The notes under the pieces: model-generated
What the model was told of the DNA's origin: nothing
Database searches by the model: none
The model's input: the letters and a program-made list of their open reading frames with translations, nothing else
Origin: Symbiodinium natans
Lineage: Eukaryota; Sar; Dinophyceae; Suessiales; Symbiodiniaceae
NCBI GenBank assembly: GCA_905221605.1
Contig: CAJNDS010002620.1
Span: 312,001 to 340,057 of the forward strand
DNA length: 28,057 bases
Reading direction: 5' to 3'
Made by a program: the position numbers and the translations under genes
In this document: in pieces, positions 6,891 through 15,493 of the stretch
How positions within the stretch are numbered: position 1 is the first letter of the stretch
Layout: every line of letters starts with the position of its first letter

Positions 6891-7917
6891 ATAATATAAA
6901 CAAAAAAACCAAACCACGACTGCTGCCGCTGGTCGACGTCGAAGCAGACGCTCAGGGGAAGCACAGGGACGAGGGTACTTAGGGTTTAGGGCTCTAAGGA
7001 CCCTGCAACCGATCTTAATGGCAAGGGATGGCTCCACATACTAACGCGTCAACCATCAACTTGAACATAAAAACCCAAGGCACAAACCCCTAGACGCCTG
7101 AAGCCTAACCTAACGAATATTAAAGCTCACAACCCACACCTTAAGAACAAAACAGCTAGCAACCCACGCCCGGGAGGAAAACATGCCAAAACAACCTAGC
7201 CAAATAGGGTCTTACTTAGGGTTTCGGGTGGAAGTATCATCCTTTAAAGCTTTTTCTCAAGCCCCCAAAACAGAGTTAGGGTTTAGGGTTTAAAGAGTTT
7301 AGGTAGGCAGTGCTGGAGGAAGTTTCGGGCCCAAACCCAAGCCCTTCAACCCAACCCACCTAAACCCTCAAACCCTCAATGCCCCAAGTCATAGACCCCA
7401 AAGCCGTGGTAAATCCCAAACTCCTAAAGCCACAAAAACCCTCAAACCACAGACTGCGAGACAAGCCCGAGAACCCTAAGACCCTAAAACCCTAAACCCT
7501 GAACCCCCAAACCCAACACCCATCCATGTCTGGCGGTGGACTTCATGAGCGGCGGCCACTGCAGCTTTTCAGGGTTCCGATGGTCCCAGGAATTCCGATG
7601 GACCCCAGGGTCAACGGGACCGATGGTCCCAGGGGGGGGAATGTTGCGTTGGTTGGGTTTGGGGGTTTGGGGTTTGGGGTTTCCTGGCAAAGCCTGTTTG
7701 AGGCCCATTGATTTGTATCAAACCCTAGGGGACTTGCGACAAACTTCTAGGGCCCTCACCAAACCCTACGAGCACGAAGAGAGACAACATACGACAAACC
7801 TCTAAGGGATATGCTATTACTTCTGCAGTGACCCTTACACAGAGCACTTGAACCGCCTCCATGCCCATGCCGAAGCTGAATGAGCCTGTCCAGGCACCGC
7901 AATCCGCTTGCAAGGTG
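6891..7917. other. Gene-poor spacer with interstitial telomere-like motifs
   Basis: Short runs of gtttagggtttaaag, accctaaaaccctaaaccc and related heptamers occur at about 6975, 7205, 7275, 7365 and 7475-7500, with degenerate forms between. At 7560-7640 there is a short internal repeat (ttccgatggtccc, atggaccccaggg, gatggtcccaggg). The stretch 7705-7805 is a copy of the dispersed 'cctacgagcacgaag' family described at 23.55 kb. Overlapping frames on both strands at 7484-7805 are Gly/Pro-rich and not convincing. Confidence 0.5.
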
Positions 7918-7999
7918 AGGGGGTTGTCCCCCTCTCCCTCTCCCCCTCCCCCCCCTCTCCCCCCGGCCCCCTCTCCCTCCCCCTCCTGCCTCTCCCAAA
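7918..7999 (+). repeat. Pyrimidine-rich (CCCCTCT) tract
   Basis: About 80 bases that are almost purely C and T on the plus strand, built from ccctctccc units. Such homopurine/homopyrimidine tracts can adopt triplex or G-quadruplex structures on the complementary strand; whether this one does is not known. The Gly/Arg-rich minus-strand frames here follow from composition. Confidence 0.8.
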
Positions 8000-8099
8000 A
8001 CCATCAAAACATGACCCGACCCCCTGATGGCCTGAGCTAGCACTCGAAGCAGTGTCGTCGTCCTGACGAATCTGCTTTACTGCTAAGGTTGGAACCATG

Positions 8100-8362
8100 G
8101 GACCTTAGCATGGTCCCTTACCCTTGTTTAAAGGAATACTAAAAGGATCCGAAGTATGGGCCCTTACTATGTATAGTGTATCCAACGGCTGCCGGGGTGG
8201 AGCTCGAGTCCTCGCACGGATGCCAGAAGAGGCTGCCCAGCGCGGTGCCCTGGGTTGCGGCTTTACTATGCGAGGCTTTAGGGTTTGAGGGTTTCGGGGT
8301 TCAGGGGTTTAGAGGTTTAGGGTGTAGGGTTTAGGGTTTGAGGGTTTAGGCCAAAGAGCCCA
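8100..8362. other. Spacer ending in degenerate telomere-like repeats
   Basis: A small hairpin gggaccttagcatggtccc lies near 8099. From 8275 to 8350 come about ten imperfect units around ggtttagggtttgagggttt in TTTAGGG orientation. No coding frame is supported. Confidence 0.5.
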
Positions 8363-8392
8363 ACACCCCTTAATTAAGGATTATTGCCTTAG
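8363..8392 (+). repeat. Direct repeat copy 1 around ttaattaa
   Basis: The block cccctt-aattaagga followed by a 'tattgccctt'-like end recurs at about 8783-8812. The two copies bracket the 35-bp minisatellite. Ancestral flanks of an insertion are one possible explanation. Confidence 0.6.
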
Positions 8393-8402
8393 ATCATTTT
8401 AT

Positions 8403-8612
8403 AGAAGCGGACAACACCGTGACAGACCAAAACCCCTAGAAGCGGACAACACCGTGACAGACCAAAACCCCTAGAAGCGGACAACGCCGTGACAGACCAA
8501 AACCCCTAGAAGCGGACAACACCGTGACAGGCCAAAACCCCTAGAAGCGGACAGCACCGTGACAGACCAAAACCTCTAGAAGCGGACAACACTGTGACAG
8601 ACCAAAACCCCA
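8403..8612 (+). repeat. Six-copy 35-bp minisatellite
   Basis: Units of exactly 35 bp start at 8403, 8438, 8473, 8508, 8543 and 8578. Each reads agaagcggacaacaccgtga followed by cagaccaaaacccct. Between-unit differences are single substitutions (such as aacgcc or cagcacc for aacacc). There are no spacers, so this is a head-to-tail minisatellite of recent origin and not a CRISPR array. Confidence 0.95.
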
Positions 8613-8768
8613 CCGGACAACACAGGTCAGCATATTCCTGAATCAAGTACTGGGAGTTCGGGTACGGCCGAAGACCAAAAATTGAGCAAGTAAGTCTGTA
8701 AAAACAACCCCAACCGTCGAAACTCTCGGCCCTATGGAGCTGGATTCCTCTCGAACAGCCGAGAACAA

Positions 8769-8848
8769 CCCAGATCTTCCAAAACCCCTTAATTAAGGAA
8801 TATGCCCTTGGGTATAATCCTCAACTAAGCTGTTTTGGAAGATCTGGG
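8769..8848. repeat. 17-bp perfect inverted repeat (hairpin)
   Basis: cccagatcttccaaaac at 8769-8785 is the exact complement of gttttggaagatctggg at 8832-8848, with a 46-base loop containing the second ttaattaa block. The stem is long enough for a stable hairpin or for short terminal inverted repeats of an 80-bp element. No coding sequence is associated. Confidence 0.8.
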
Positions 8849-8849
8849 A

Positions 8850-9858
8850 CCTAGGGTGGCCCGCGTGCCTCAATGCCAGGTTTAGGGTTTAGGGAAGAAC
8901 TTCCAAGCCCAAGTATGCCACATGTCTGGGAACCCTCACCCTTAGACTCACAATAGCCCCCAAAAACCTGGTTTCAGGAGGCCTTTTGGCTCAAAAACCC
9001 TAAAAACAGAGGCCTTAGAGCCTTAGAGACTTAGGGTAAATCCCCCCCCCCCGCCGCCCAGATAAACCGTAAACCCTACACCCTAAATGGCAAAAAGATG
9101 ATTCGTGGTCCACGCGCCTCGGCACCCCAGTGGGCCACCTGCGCTGAAGGGCTTAGGGTTTAGGGTTTAGGACTCAAGGGTTTTGGGGGACGTATTTAGC
9201 TATTCTGGGGATGTGGGGGGAGTGAGTTGAAAATATTGCGGGGCGCATAATAGTGGCCTGCAGATGATCGTAGAGCCCCGCCCCAAGCCTAGTGATTTGC
9301 CCCTCCCTCACCCCGGGGCCGAGGCGTGCTCGAGGCCCGGTGGCAACCGCCCACGTGTACCTGAGAGGAAAAAGGATGCGAACGGATGCGAACTTATCAC
9401 GTACGCGGGACTTGTGGGAGTTCTCAGAGCCCTCTTATATGGGAAGCAAAGAGTGAGAAACCAGATTAAAGTTTTTTGGGGTTGGTTCCTTATAAGGGAA
9501 CCTAGAAACCCCTCAAGAGGACCCCCCCTAACAATTGGGGTCATAAACCCTACACCCCATAGCCTGGCAGGTGTACGAGACCCAAGAGCTCGTCACCTTC
9601 CTCGCCCTGCGCAAGCGATGGTTCGCAAGCAGGGTATCAGTAGCAGTGTGGCAGGAGGGAGCGCCATCTGCTGCAGTCCTGCGCTGACGCTTCAGGCTTT
9701 CGCGGGGCTTCTGGAGCTTCGGGAGCCGCCGCTGTCTCTGTGACCATCACCACGTCCTTGACGGATCTCAGAATGTCGTGCGAAGCCCTGCTTCGCCCAT
9801 CTTCGCCCCCTCCCTACCTCTTTTAAACCCTGAGATAGCCCGCCAGCTCTTCCTGAAT
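8850..9858. other. Spacer; no supported gene
   Basis: Telomere-like motifs occur at about 8878-8898, 8995, 9065 and 9150-9170, and a C-run at 9043-9052. A 159-codon plus-strand frame (9264-9743) is Pro/Arg/Ala-rich, overlaps a 78-codon minus frame and shows no domain. I would not annotate it as a gene without transcript support. Confidence 0.4.
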
Positions 9859-9960
9859 TTAAAGCGCCCTTCGAACCTTCTCGGGGTCCTCATCAGACTT
9901 GTCTGAGGGTCCGCAGCGATCACCTCTTTCGGCTCCAATCCAGAAGGTCAGAAATGGCAT
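9859..9960 (-). CDS. Candidate C-terminal exon, acidic/basic tail
   Basis: A minus-strand frame from ATG 9960 (or an acceptor AG just upstream) to TAA 9861-9859 gives a short protein-like end: FWIGAERGDRCGPSDKSDE, then DPEKVRRAL and stop. Mixed-charge composition with a clear stop resembles the end of a cytosolic protein. The Ala/Pro-rich frame at 9948-10358 lies just upstream on the same strand in a different register, so the two may be exons of one gene. No domain recognised. Confidence 0.25.
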   Translation of the reverse strand: MPFLTFWIGAERGDRCGPSDKSDEDPEKVRRAL

Positions 9961-10358
9961 GTGAGAAACCGCAAAACACTGCTTCGAACAGAGCGCGAGG
10001 ATGGCAGCGTCAAAGGGAACTCCCCTGCCTCCTGCGGCTCAGGCTCAGCGACCACGGAGACCACAGGGACCTCAGCCGCCTTCGCTTGGGCAGCTTCAGC
10101 CACGGGAGCCGCTGGAACCGCGGGAGCCGCTGGAACCGCTGGAGCGGCTTTGACCGCCACCTGGGGACATGACAGGTTTGGGGGGGGGCATTGTCGGAAA
10201 AGTACTGGCAAAGCACAAGCAAATCTGCGGGGCACCGCCGGCTCATCCTCGACCACCCCCGTCCTCGAGCGACTTCTGGAACACGCAGTGCAATCAAGCG
10301 GGGAGATGGCAGAAAACGAAAGGTCTGATGCGACCCAGCTGCTGATGCTGACGGTCAT
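9948..10358 (-). CDS. Ala/Pro/Val-rich exon candidate
   Basis: A 136-codon minus-strand frame. Residues about 66-110 are the informative part: a Pro-Ala-Val repeat (VKAAPAVPAAPAVPAAP) followed by AEAAQAKAAEVPVV and EPEPQEAGE. Such linkers are common in algal proteins. The opposite strand is also open (Ala/Gly/Thr repeats), which GC-rich short repeats often produce. I prefer the minus strand because its charged residues are better mixed and nearby exon candidates are on that strand. The left part of the frame is less convincing and may be intron. Confidence 0.25.
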   Translation of the reverse strand: MTVSISSWVASDLSFSAISPLDCTACSRSRSRTGVVEDEPAVPRRFACALPVLFRQCPPPNLSCPQVAVKAAPAVPAAPAVPAAPVAEAAQAKAAEVPVVSVVAEPEPQEAGEFPLTLPSSRSVRSSVLRFLTCHF

Positions 10359-10794
10359 CTTCCGCGCCCACCTGTGTGGTGTCGAAGCAAGTTTTGCATT
10401 TGCATTCGGGCATCAAGAACGATATCGGACTCCCCCGGTCATCGAGCTTGATTTTTATGGGAACACTGCTCTACTCACATGCCCTTCACAAACCGTTTCA
10501 CCTTTGGCTTAGACATGTTGCGTCTGCAGTCTCGCAAGACACGAACGCTGGCAAGCGCGTGCGATCACCGCTGGAAATGTAAAACACTTGACTTGAGATC
10601 GGGGCCACGAAAGCCAGAAACGCGGCTGACAAGCAAGCTTTTTCGAGTCAGGCAGGAGAAGTGCGGGCGCAGCAGCGCAGCCGAGCACTGCCGAATCGGG
10701 ACACGCAGCGGTCACACGAAGAGCTGTCGGAAGCTGCGGATTCGAATGCTCATCCCGGGGCCTTACAGCTCGACAGCAGGGCCTGACCAAGACG

Positions 10795-10836
10795 GAGGGG
10801 GGGGGCCTGAAAGGGGGGGGGGGGGGGCCCCTCCCC
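10795..10836 (+). repeat. Poly-G tract and GC hairpin
   Basis: Two G-runs (eight to nine and about fifteen bases) are separated by cctgaaa and followed by cccctcccc. The downstream C-runs can pair with the G-runs, and the G-runs alone could form a quadruplex. Long homopolymers are also a place where assembly errors are common. Confidence 0.8.
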
Positions 10837-10861
10837 AGAAATCAATTAAGGCGACTCTGAA

Positions 10862-11060
10862 AGGATGGCGTGCCTGTGCCTGTGGCCTGGGCAACAAAAG
10901 TCCCGCCAACGCAGGTGGACGGGGACTTTTGACTAAGCGTCGGGCGCTTTGCGGATGTATGGATCTGATCCGCGGCGATCAATGCGACCGAGACCCTCTT
11001 CCATGAATATGCTTCAGCAACCCGCACCTTCAACCTTCAAATCTGGCCTCTGCGTGTCCG
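10862..11060 (+). repeat. Duplicated segment, copy 1 (with extra ~76 bp)
   Basis: tggcgtgcctgtgcctgtgg to caacgcaggtgga (10866-10920) and agaccctcttccatgaatat to ctctgcgtgtc (about 10990-11060) match 12130-12250 at over 90% identity. In copy 2 the two parts are contiguous; in copy 1 they are separated by about 70-76 bases. The minus-strand frame MKVRxAEAYSWKRV begins both copies. The extra segment is an insertion or a deletion scar; its ends do not make a clean GT-AG intron. Confidence 0.8.
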
Positions 11061-11194
11061 ACCCGCACCTCTCAACCCGGCTTCCCAGGGCTCCGAAGGC
11101 CCCAACTCGTGACGGCGCAAGCACACATGACCCTTCACTCTTCCGTTTGTGCATCCAGAAAATGTGCCCAGACACAAATTGGCGAATGAGTTAG

Positions 11195-11294
11195 ATGGGG
11201 GAAGGGGGGGGAAGGAAGGGAGGGGGGGAAGGAGGGGGAAGGAAGGGAGGGGGGGAAGGAGGGGGGGCAAGGGGGCAAGGGGGGGGGGGGGGGC
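11195..11294 (+). repeat. Purine (GGGGAAGGA) tract ending in poly-G
   Basis: About 100 bases that are almost exclusively G and A on the plus strand, with repeats of gggggaaggagggggaagga, finishing in a run of about 18 G. It is the strand-reversed counterpart of the pyrimidine tract at 7918-7999. Triplex or quadruplex formation is plausible. Confidence 0.85.
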
Positions 11295-11467
11295 GGCGCT
11301 TGCATTTTTTACATCATCTCACACCTGTTTGCCGTTTGTTCTGCACCGGCATCCCATGGCCTTGTGCAGAGTGCAGTTCTTTTGGTTCACCCACAGGGAA
11401 ATGTACTGTCCGTCCTCCCATGAGGGCTGCAAGGGCCCCTGGATTTCACGAGCAGCTTCACAACTTA

Positions 11468-11665
11468 CAAGCAACCGAAGATATCACAAGTACGCACAGA
11501 TGCGCACATAGGACGCCCATGCCGCGGAGTCCTCATCCTTCTCGCAAGTCCGCACCTGCACCATCGCAGGGTTACGATCTCCAAAGGACCTGAGCTCGTG
11601 TCGGGACAGGGCGACGGCGCCTCTCCACAGCTGTAAATTGCCAGGTTGCCGACGTCACCAAGCAT
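11468..11665 (-). CDS. Exon candidate ending at a consensus splice donor
   Basis: A minus-strand frame from ATG 11665 (MLGDVGNLAIYS...) reaches CDIFGC, and the DNA there is ggttgctt followed by GTAAGT, a perfect donor consensus, just before the frame would stop. This supports a real exon on the minus strand downstream of the exon candidate at 11736-11939. Part of the interior (Cys/Arg-rich) is less convincing and may include another small intron. No domain recognised. Confidence 0.3.
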
Positions 11666-11735
11666 TTCCTTGGGGTCAGCATCCCCTCGAAAGCTACGGC
11701 GTATTCACTCAGAATCGGCTGCAGCATGATGGCGG

Positions 11736-11939
11736 TCAGTGAGGAGTGCGGACCAGCATCATTCCGTTGTACTGCTCACGCTTGCCCTTCAAACCAGAAA
11801 GATGGACCCAGCTGACACCCAGGTGGAACTTGCCTCGGTTCAGCACCAGATGTGTCGGCTCACGAGCGAACCGCAGCTGCGGCACCTTCGTCGAGGTGGT
11901 GGTCCAGCTGCAGAGCCTACCGTGAAAATCACCCCCCAT
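11736..11939 (-). CDS. Terminal exon candidate with a G-L...Y-N-G motif
   Basis: The minus-strand frame ends at 11736 with the sequence VPQLRFAREPTHLVLNRGK, then SWVHLSGLKGKREQYNGM and LVRTPH. The hydrophobic strand followed by SGLKG...QYNG resembles the beta-strand motif (h-x-L-x-G-L-x(3-6)-[YL]-N-G) often seen in repeat or adaptor domains of algal proteins; this is a motif resemblance, not a domain assignment. The first 20 or so codons are probably intron, with acceptor-like AG sites near 11889 and 11877. Its neighbour at 11468-11665 would follow it on the same strand, so the 'terminal' position is uncertain. Confidence 0.3.
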   Translation of the reverse strand: MGGDFHGRLCSWTTTSTKVPQLRFAREPTHLVLNRGKFHLGVSWVHLSGLKGKREQYNGMMLVRTPH

Positions 11940-12127
11940 ACACGGGCTCCACTGTTTTCAAGATACTTGTGAGGCATGTTAAGGCACAACTGCGAAAAGG
12001 CACAACGCTGCCTTGGCACGCGCGGCATTATGAAAAAGCGCTCCATGTCGTGACAAAAGGCACAACACTGAATGTCACACGCCAAGTCCACGCAGGTTCG
12101 AGGCAAGCAGTCAGGAATGCGAAGCTT

Positions 12128-12252
12128 TGTGGCGTGCCTGTGCCTGTGGCCTGGGCAACGGAAGTCCCGCCAACGCAGGTGGAAGACCCTCTTCCATGAA
12201 TATGCTTCAGCAGCCCGCACCTTCAACCTTCAAATCTGGCCTCTGCGTGTCT
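12128..12252 (+). repeat. Duplicated segment, copy 2 (contiguous)
   Basis: Contiguous counterpart of 10862-11060. On the minus strand it opens a 128-codon frame (12226-11840) beginning MKVRAAEAYSWKRVFHLRWR. That frame continues through a Cys/His/Arg-rich stretch (DLACDIQCCAFCHDMERFF) which could be coding, but with no recognisable domain. It runs across the acceptor-like site 'gaaaacag' near 11957, so at least part is probably intron. Confidence 0.6.
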
Positions 12253-12254
12253 AA

Positions 12255-12955
12255 GAGCTCATTTTAAGGGCTCAAACCCCCGCCGCCCAGCCCGCTCCCC
12301 CCGCCCACCCGCCAACCCTTCAACGCCAGCCCGCCCGGCCCACCCCCCCCGCTCCCCTCGCCCTCCCCAACCAATGCCCAAACCTTGCCACCCGCCCGTT
12401 TTAAGAGCTCATTTTAAGGACTCCAACGCATGCCCAAACCAAAAGATCCAACGCATGCCCAAAGAGCTCATATGTAAGGGCTCCGACGCATGCCCAAGCC
12501 CCTGCCGCCCAGCCCTCTCCCCCCGTCCACCCGCCCAGCCCGCTCACGCTCCCCGCGCCCTCCCCAAGGGCTCCAACGCATGCCCAAACCAAAGGGCTCC
12601 CGTGAAAGGGCTCCAATCAACTGGCTCTAAGAGCATGTTTCAAGGGCTCCAATGCATGCCCAAACCCCCGCCCCCCAGCCCGCCCAGCCTGCTCCCCCCG
12701 CCCACCCCCTCCAATGTCGCCCACCCGCCCAGCCCGCCGCTCCCGCTCCCCGTGCCCTTCCCTTAACTTTGAAGGCTCCAATGCATGGCTCCAATGTAAG
12801 GGCTCCAATCAACTCGTTTTAAGAGCATGTCCCCGGCGCCCAGCCCACTCCCCCCGCTCACCCACCCAGCCCCTCCCGCTCCCCGCGCCCTCCTCTTGTT
12901 TTAAGGGCTCCTCTGCATGCCCAAACCAAAAAGCTCTAATGTAAGGCTCCACTCG
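12255..12955 (+). repeat. C-rich imperfect repeat array
   Basis: Two alternating elements repeat four to five times. One is an aagggctccaacgcatgccc / aaaccaaa block with variants such as tccaatgcatgccc. The other is a C-rich block with cccgcccagcccgctccccc and cgcccacccgccc. The period is about 120-150 bp. Pro-rich and Gly/Trp-rich frames on the two strands follow from composition. No gene called. Confidence 0.75.
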
Positions 12956-13616
12956 TTTTCAGAGCATGTTTTGAGGCAAGGATAAGCAGGGGCACTGCAG
13001 CACCTTCCAGAATTCTAAAGCGCACCACGTCCTGGGACCTTGTAGTACTTCGCAGAGTACTTCACAGACCTAATCTACTTACCTAATCTGACATAATCGA
13101 ACATGTTTGATCCCATGGCCTTGTCGGTGGCCACATCGGGCCCTGGAGGTTCGAGGTTTGGATGGGTAAGTAGGGCTTAGGGTTTAGGATGTAGAGTCTC
13201 ACTACTGGCATTAGGGGTAGTAGTGGTTTTGCTTTCGGGTGTGAGGACTTCTTGTACCTTCTGAAGGTCTACAGGGTTGAGGATCCCTAAACGCTGAACC
13301 CTACGCCACCACGGACCATGAGGCCTTCGGATGCTACCAAATTCAGCCTCACATGAGTCCGCCCCTTACACCCCTCTAGAGCCTCTATCCCTAGACCCCA
13401 AACCGTATGAGTCCTATGGACCCGAAAGTCTGTGAGCTCCAGACCTTGGAAACCTGAACCCCAAATCCTAAACCCCAAAGACCCAAACCAAGAAGCTCAC
13501 TCAGAAGCCAGATCTTTTCAGAATCCCCCGGCCTGGGCCGTCGCAAAAATGCGGCACTTCCGGCATGGCTACGAAAGCGCGAGACGAAGGCCGGCAGATG
13601 TTGTGCTAGACAGACT
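12956..13616. other. Spacer; no supported gene
   Basis: Contains telomere-like tagggcttagggtttagg at about 13166, short degenerate 'aaaccccaaatcctaaaccc' at about 13457-13485, and paired gtagtacttcgcagagtactt at 13033-13054. Short frames on both strands show no coding character. Confidence 0.45.
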
Positions 13617-14500
13617 TCAGCAGCAGCGGTACATGAGATCCGAAACCCCTTGCCACATGTCAATGTCTCTGGCAGAAATCATCTGCTGCTCTGCTTCTGC
13701 ATAGCTTCGTCCAGGATCGTCATCAGCTCGCCAAAGGAGCTGGAGGTCACTGAACAATGCCTTTGGGTCCACAAATGGTTGCCGACTAAGCAGGACTCTG
13801 ACCAGCAGGGACACCCACCTCTGGCGCTGAGGCTTCTCCAGTCTACGCACGACATTCTCAAGATGGCGTGAGCACATTCTTACCTCTGTCCAAACCTCTT
13901 GGCTGATTTCGGTGGACTCTTGCAGGACACTCTCCATCAGGCCAAGCATGGCTTCCGCAATCAGTTGCTGCACGCAAGGCAGACCACCCCTCCCATAGCT
14001 GCGAACAATATAGTGCGCAGCTTTCCTCACAGCTGCATCCACGTCGCCGCAGCGCTCTAGCAGGTCTCGAAGGTTCGCGACGACGATGCGGCGGGCATCC
14101 CTTTCTGCGAAATGGGTCTTTCTGGCACATGCCAGCTTCATACACCACCACCGACCTGGGATTGAGACTGCAAAAGAACCGATAACGTTCCGTGAACAGA
14201 CAGAGCCTTTCCGGGGAGCATGCTAAATACGTCAGATCAAGAGGCACTCAAAGTACTTCATCTGCTCGACATCATTTCCGCAGGCATCGGCATTGAAGGC
14301 TGCAGGGTCTGCCATAGCAGATTCCCATCTTGCAGAAAAATCGAGAATCGACTCGGACCTGCGAAGCGGAAGCCGCACGCGTGTTCCCATGACGTTTGCG
14401 CAGACGATGCCCGTGGACCCAGCCGCGCCTATCCAACCTACCCATGTCCTCCAGGTGCCTTATCAACACCTTAGGCTGCAGAATGCGCACATTCTCGCCT
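13617..14500 (-). CDS. Multi-exon helical protein gene, copy 1 (partial)
   Basis: Three minus-strand exon candidates. Exon A (about 14500-14438) reads RILQPKVLIRHLEDMGR. An intron of 79 nt (14437-14359, GT...CAG, G after the AG) joins it in frame to exon B (14358 to about 14235): SESILDFSARWESAM... ending DVEQMKYFEC. A second intron ends at ttcttttgcAG (14170-14168). Exon C (14167-13617) reads RRIVVANLRDLLERCGD, VRKAAHYIV, LPCVQQLIAEAMLGL, QRQRWVSLLVRVLLSRQPF. The donor of the second intron is unclear, since no GT gives the right phase; a GC donor after GAGT would. The product is amphipathic-helical, HEAT-like in texture, but no family is recognised. The last 29 codons lie outside the duplication, so the C-terminus differs between copies. 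Confidence 0.5.
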
Positions 14501-15329
14501 CCCCGAGAGCAGCGTCTCACTACATTGCACCTTCCAATGTGGAGGGAAGCAAGCGGGCAAAGCTCCCCGCCCTAGGACTCGTGGCCTGCCGTGATGTCAG
14601 GCGACACTGCATGATGTCATCCACCTCGGCACACATGCAGACACGCCTTCTGGAGCGAAACTCCCCTTTGCAGCGCTTTCAGGCCAGTACACATCACTGC
14701 ACACCACCAATTTCGCAGGCTAGGCACGGTAAGGTACTGCAACAGATTGGGCCTCGAATGGTAGCCGGCTTTGTGCAGAGCTCATCGTTTGTTCCCTTGC
14801 GATTGATGGAGGCCAAGATAGGCCAAGTTACACAGAAAATGACGGGTCTGGCAGGTCCAGAAATACGTCGTCCATGGCGCTGCAAGACCTCGTCCGAGAC
14901 TTTGCAGACCTGAGCTGCACCTCTCCCCCTGACGACAAGAAAGTGAAGCTGGAGGGACTTGTAGCTGCCCGTCGTGACCCGTAAGGAACACGTAGGAATC
15001 TTTGAGTAGCATGCAAAGTCTAATTAGTCTAAGGGTGGGAAAGAGACGGGAAGATGCAAGAAGATTCTGTCTGCAGAGGAAAGCACGGCATGTCTTCATT
15101 CTTCCCAGCGGACGTCGGCACCGACCTCAGGCCAAGCAATCGAAGCATGCCGAAGGGGCGTCAAGAAAGAAGCTATGCCGTGATCCCCAAAAAGCAAAGG
15201 GCCCAGGGCCGTGGGAGACCAAAACTTGCATTCTCTAGCCCTGAGAGCCGCGCTTCTCGTTCCCGGCATCAAAGCTCTTCACAGAAAAGGGCAGCACATT
15301 AAGCACTTGTGGAAGATCCGCCTGACACC
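13705..15329 (+). repeat. Segmental duplication, copy 1 (1.63 kb)
   Basis: Matches 17995-19632 in direct orientation, roughly 4.29-4.30 kb away. The first 437 bases differ at about 30 sites with no indel (about 93% identity). The stretch about 14240-14490 also has no indel. The remainder (14490-15329) carries many small indels. Indel-free parts coincide with the minus-strand exon candidates, which supports their being coding. The right edge is sharp: both copies share cttgtggaagatccgcctga-cacc and diverge immediately after. Confidence 0.95.
14733..15238 (+). CDS. Two-exon plus-strand gene candidate, copy 1
   Basis: Exon 1 is open from about 14733 and reads ELIVCSLAIDGGQDRPSY, then MALQDLVRDFADLSC (ATG 14874), TSPPDDKKVKLEGLVAARRD. 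It ends at the good donor GTAAGG (14981). A pyrimidine-rich acceptor (cttcattcttcccAG, ending 15108) starts exon 2, in frame: GRRHRPQAKQSKHAEGAS, RKKLCRDPQKAKG, WETKTCIL, stop 15236-15238. The product is soluble and basic at the C-terminus, with no known domain. Copy 2 has a frameshift in the corresponding exon 1, so one or both copies may be decayed. It diverges head-to-head from the minus-strand gene, about 230 bases apart. Confidence 0.3.
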
Positions 15330-15493
15330 AGCGGATGCTTCACGGGGCTTCAGAGACCCTGCGCTGCCGAACCAGTCCTCGCCAGCCGCGTCCAAGCAGA
15401 AAGGCGCGGCTGACGTTGGGCACCACCTGAGTTGCCGCCAACACGTGACTGCAGCCGCACACCTGGTTGGTGGCACTGCTTAGCCAGCCTACT

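Noticed and set aside
8403-8612. CRISPR-like regular 35-bp repeats
   Set aside because: Units are directly adjacent with no spacers, and the context is eukaryotic.
2335-9170. Interstitial telomere motifs as evidence of a chromosome end here
   Set aside because: The motifs are short, degenerate, in both orientations and spread over the whole window; there is no terminal array.
9961-10512. 183-codon plus-strand Ala/Gly/Thr-rich frame
   Set aside because: Opposite an Ala/Pro-rich minus frame of better composition; most of its length is explained by a short GC-rich repeat.
10479-11006. 175-codon plus-strand frame
   Set aside because: Runs through two poly-G tracts and the duplicated segment with Arg/Cys/Gly-rich composition and no domain.
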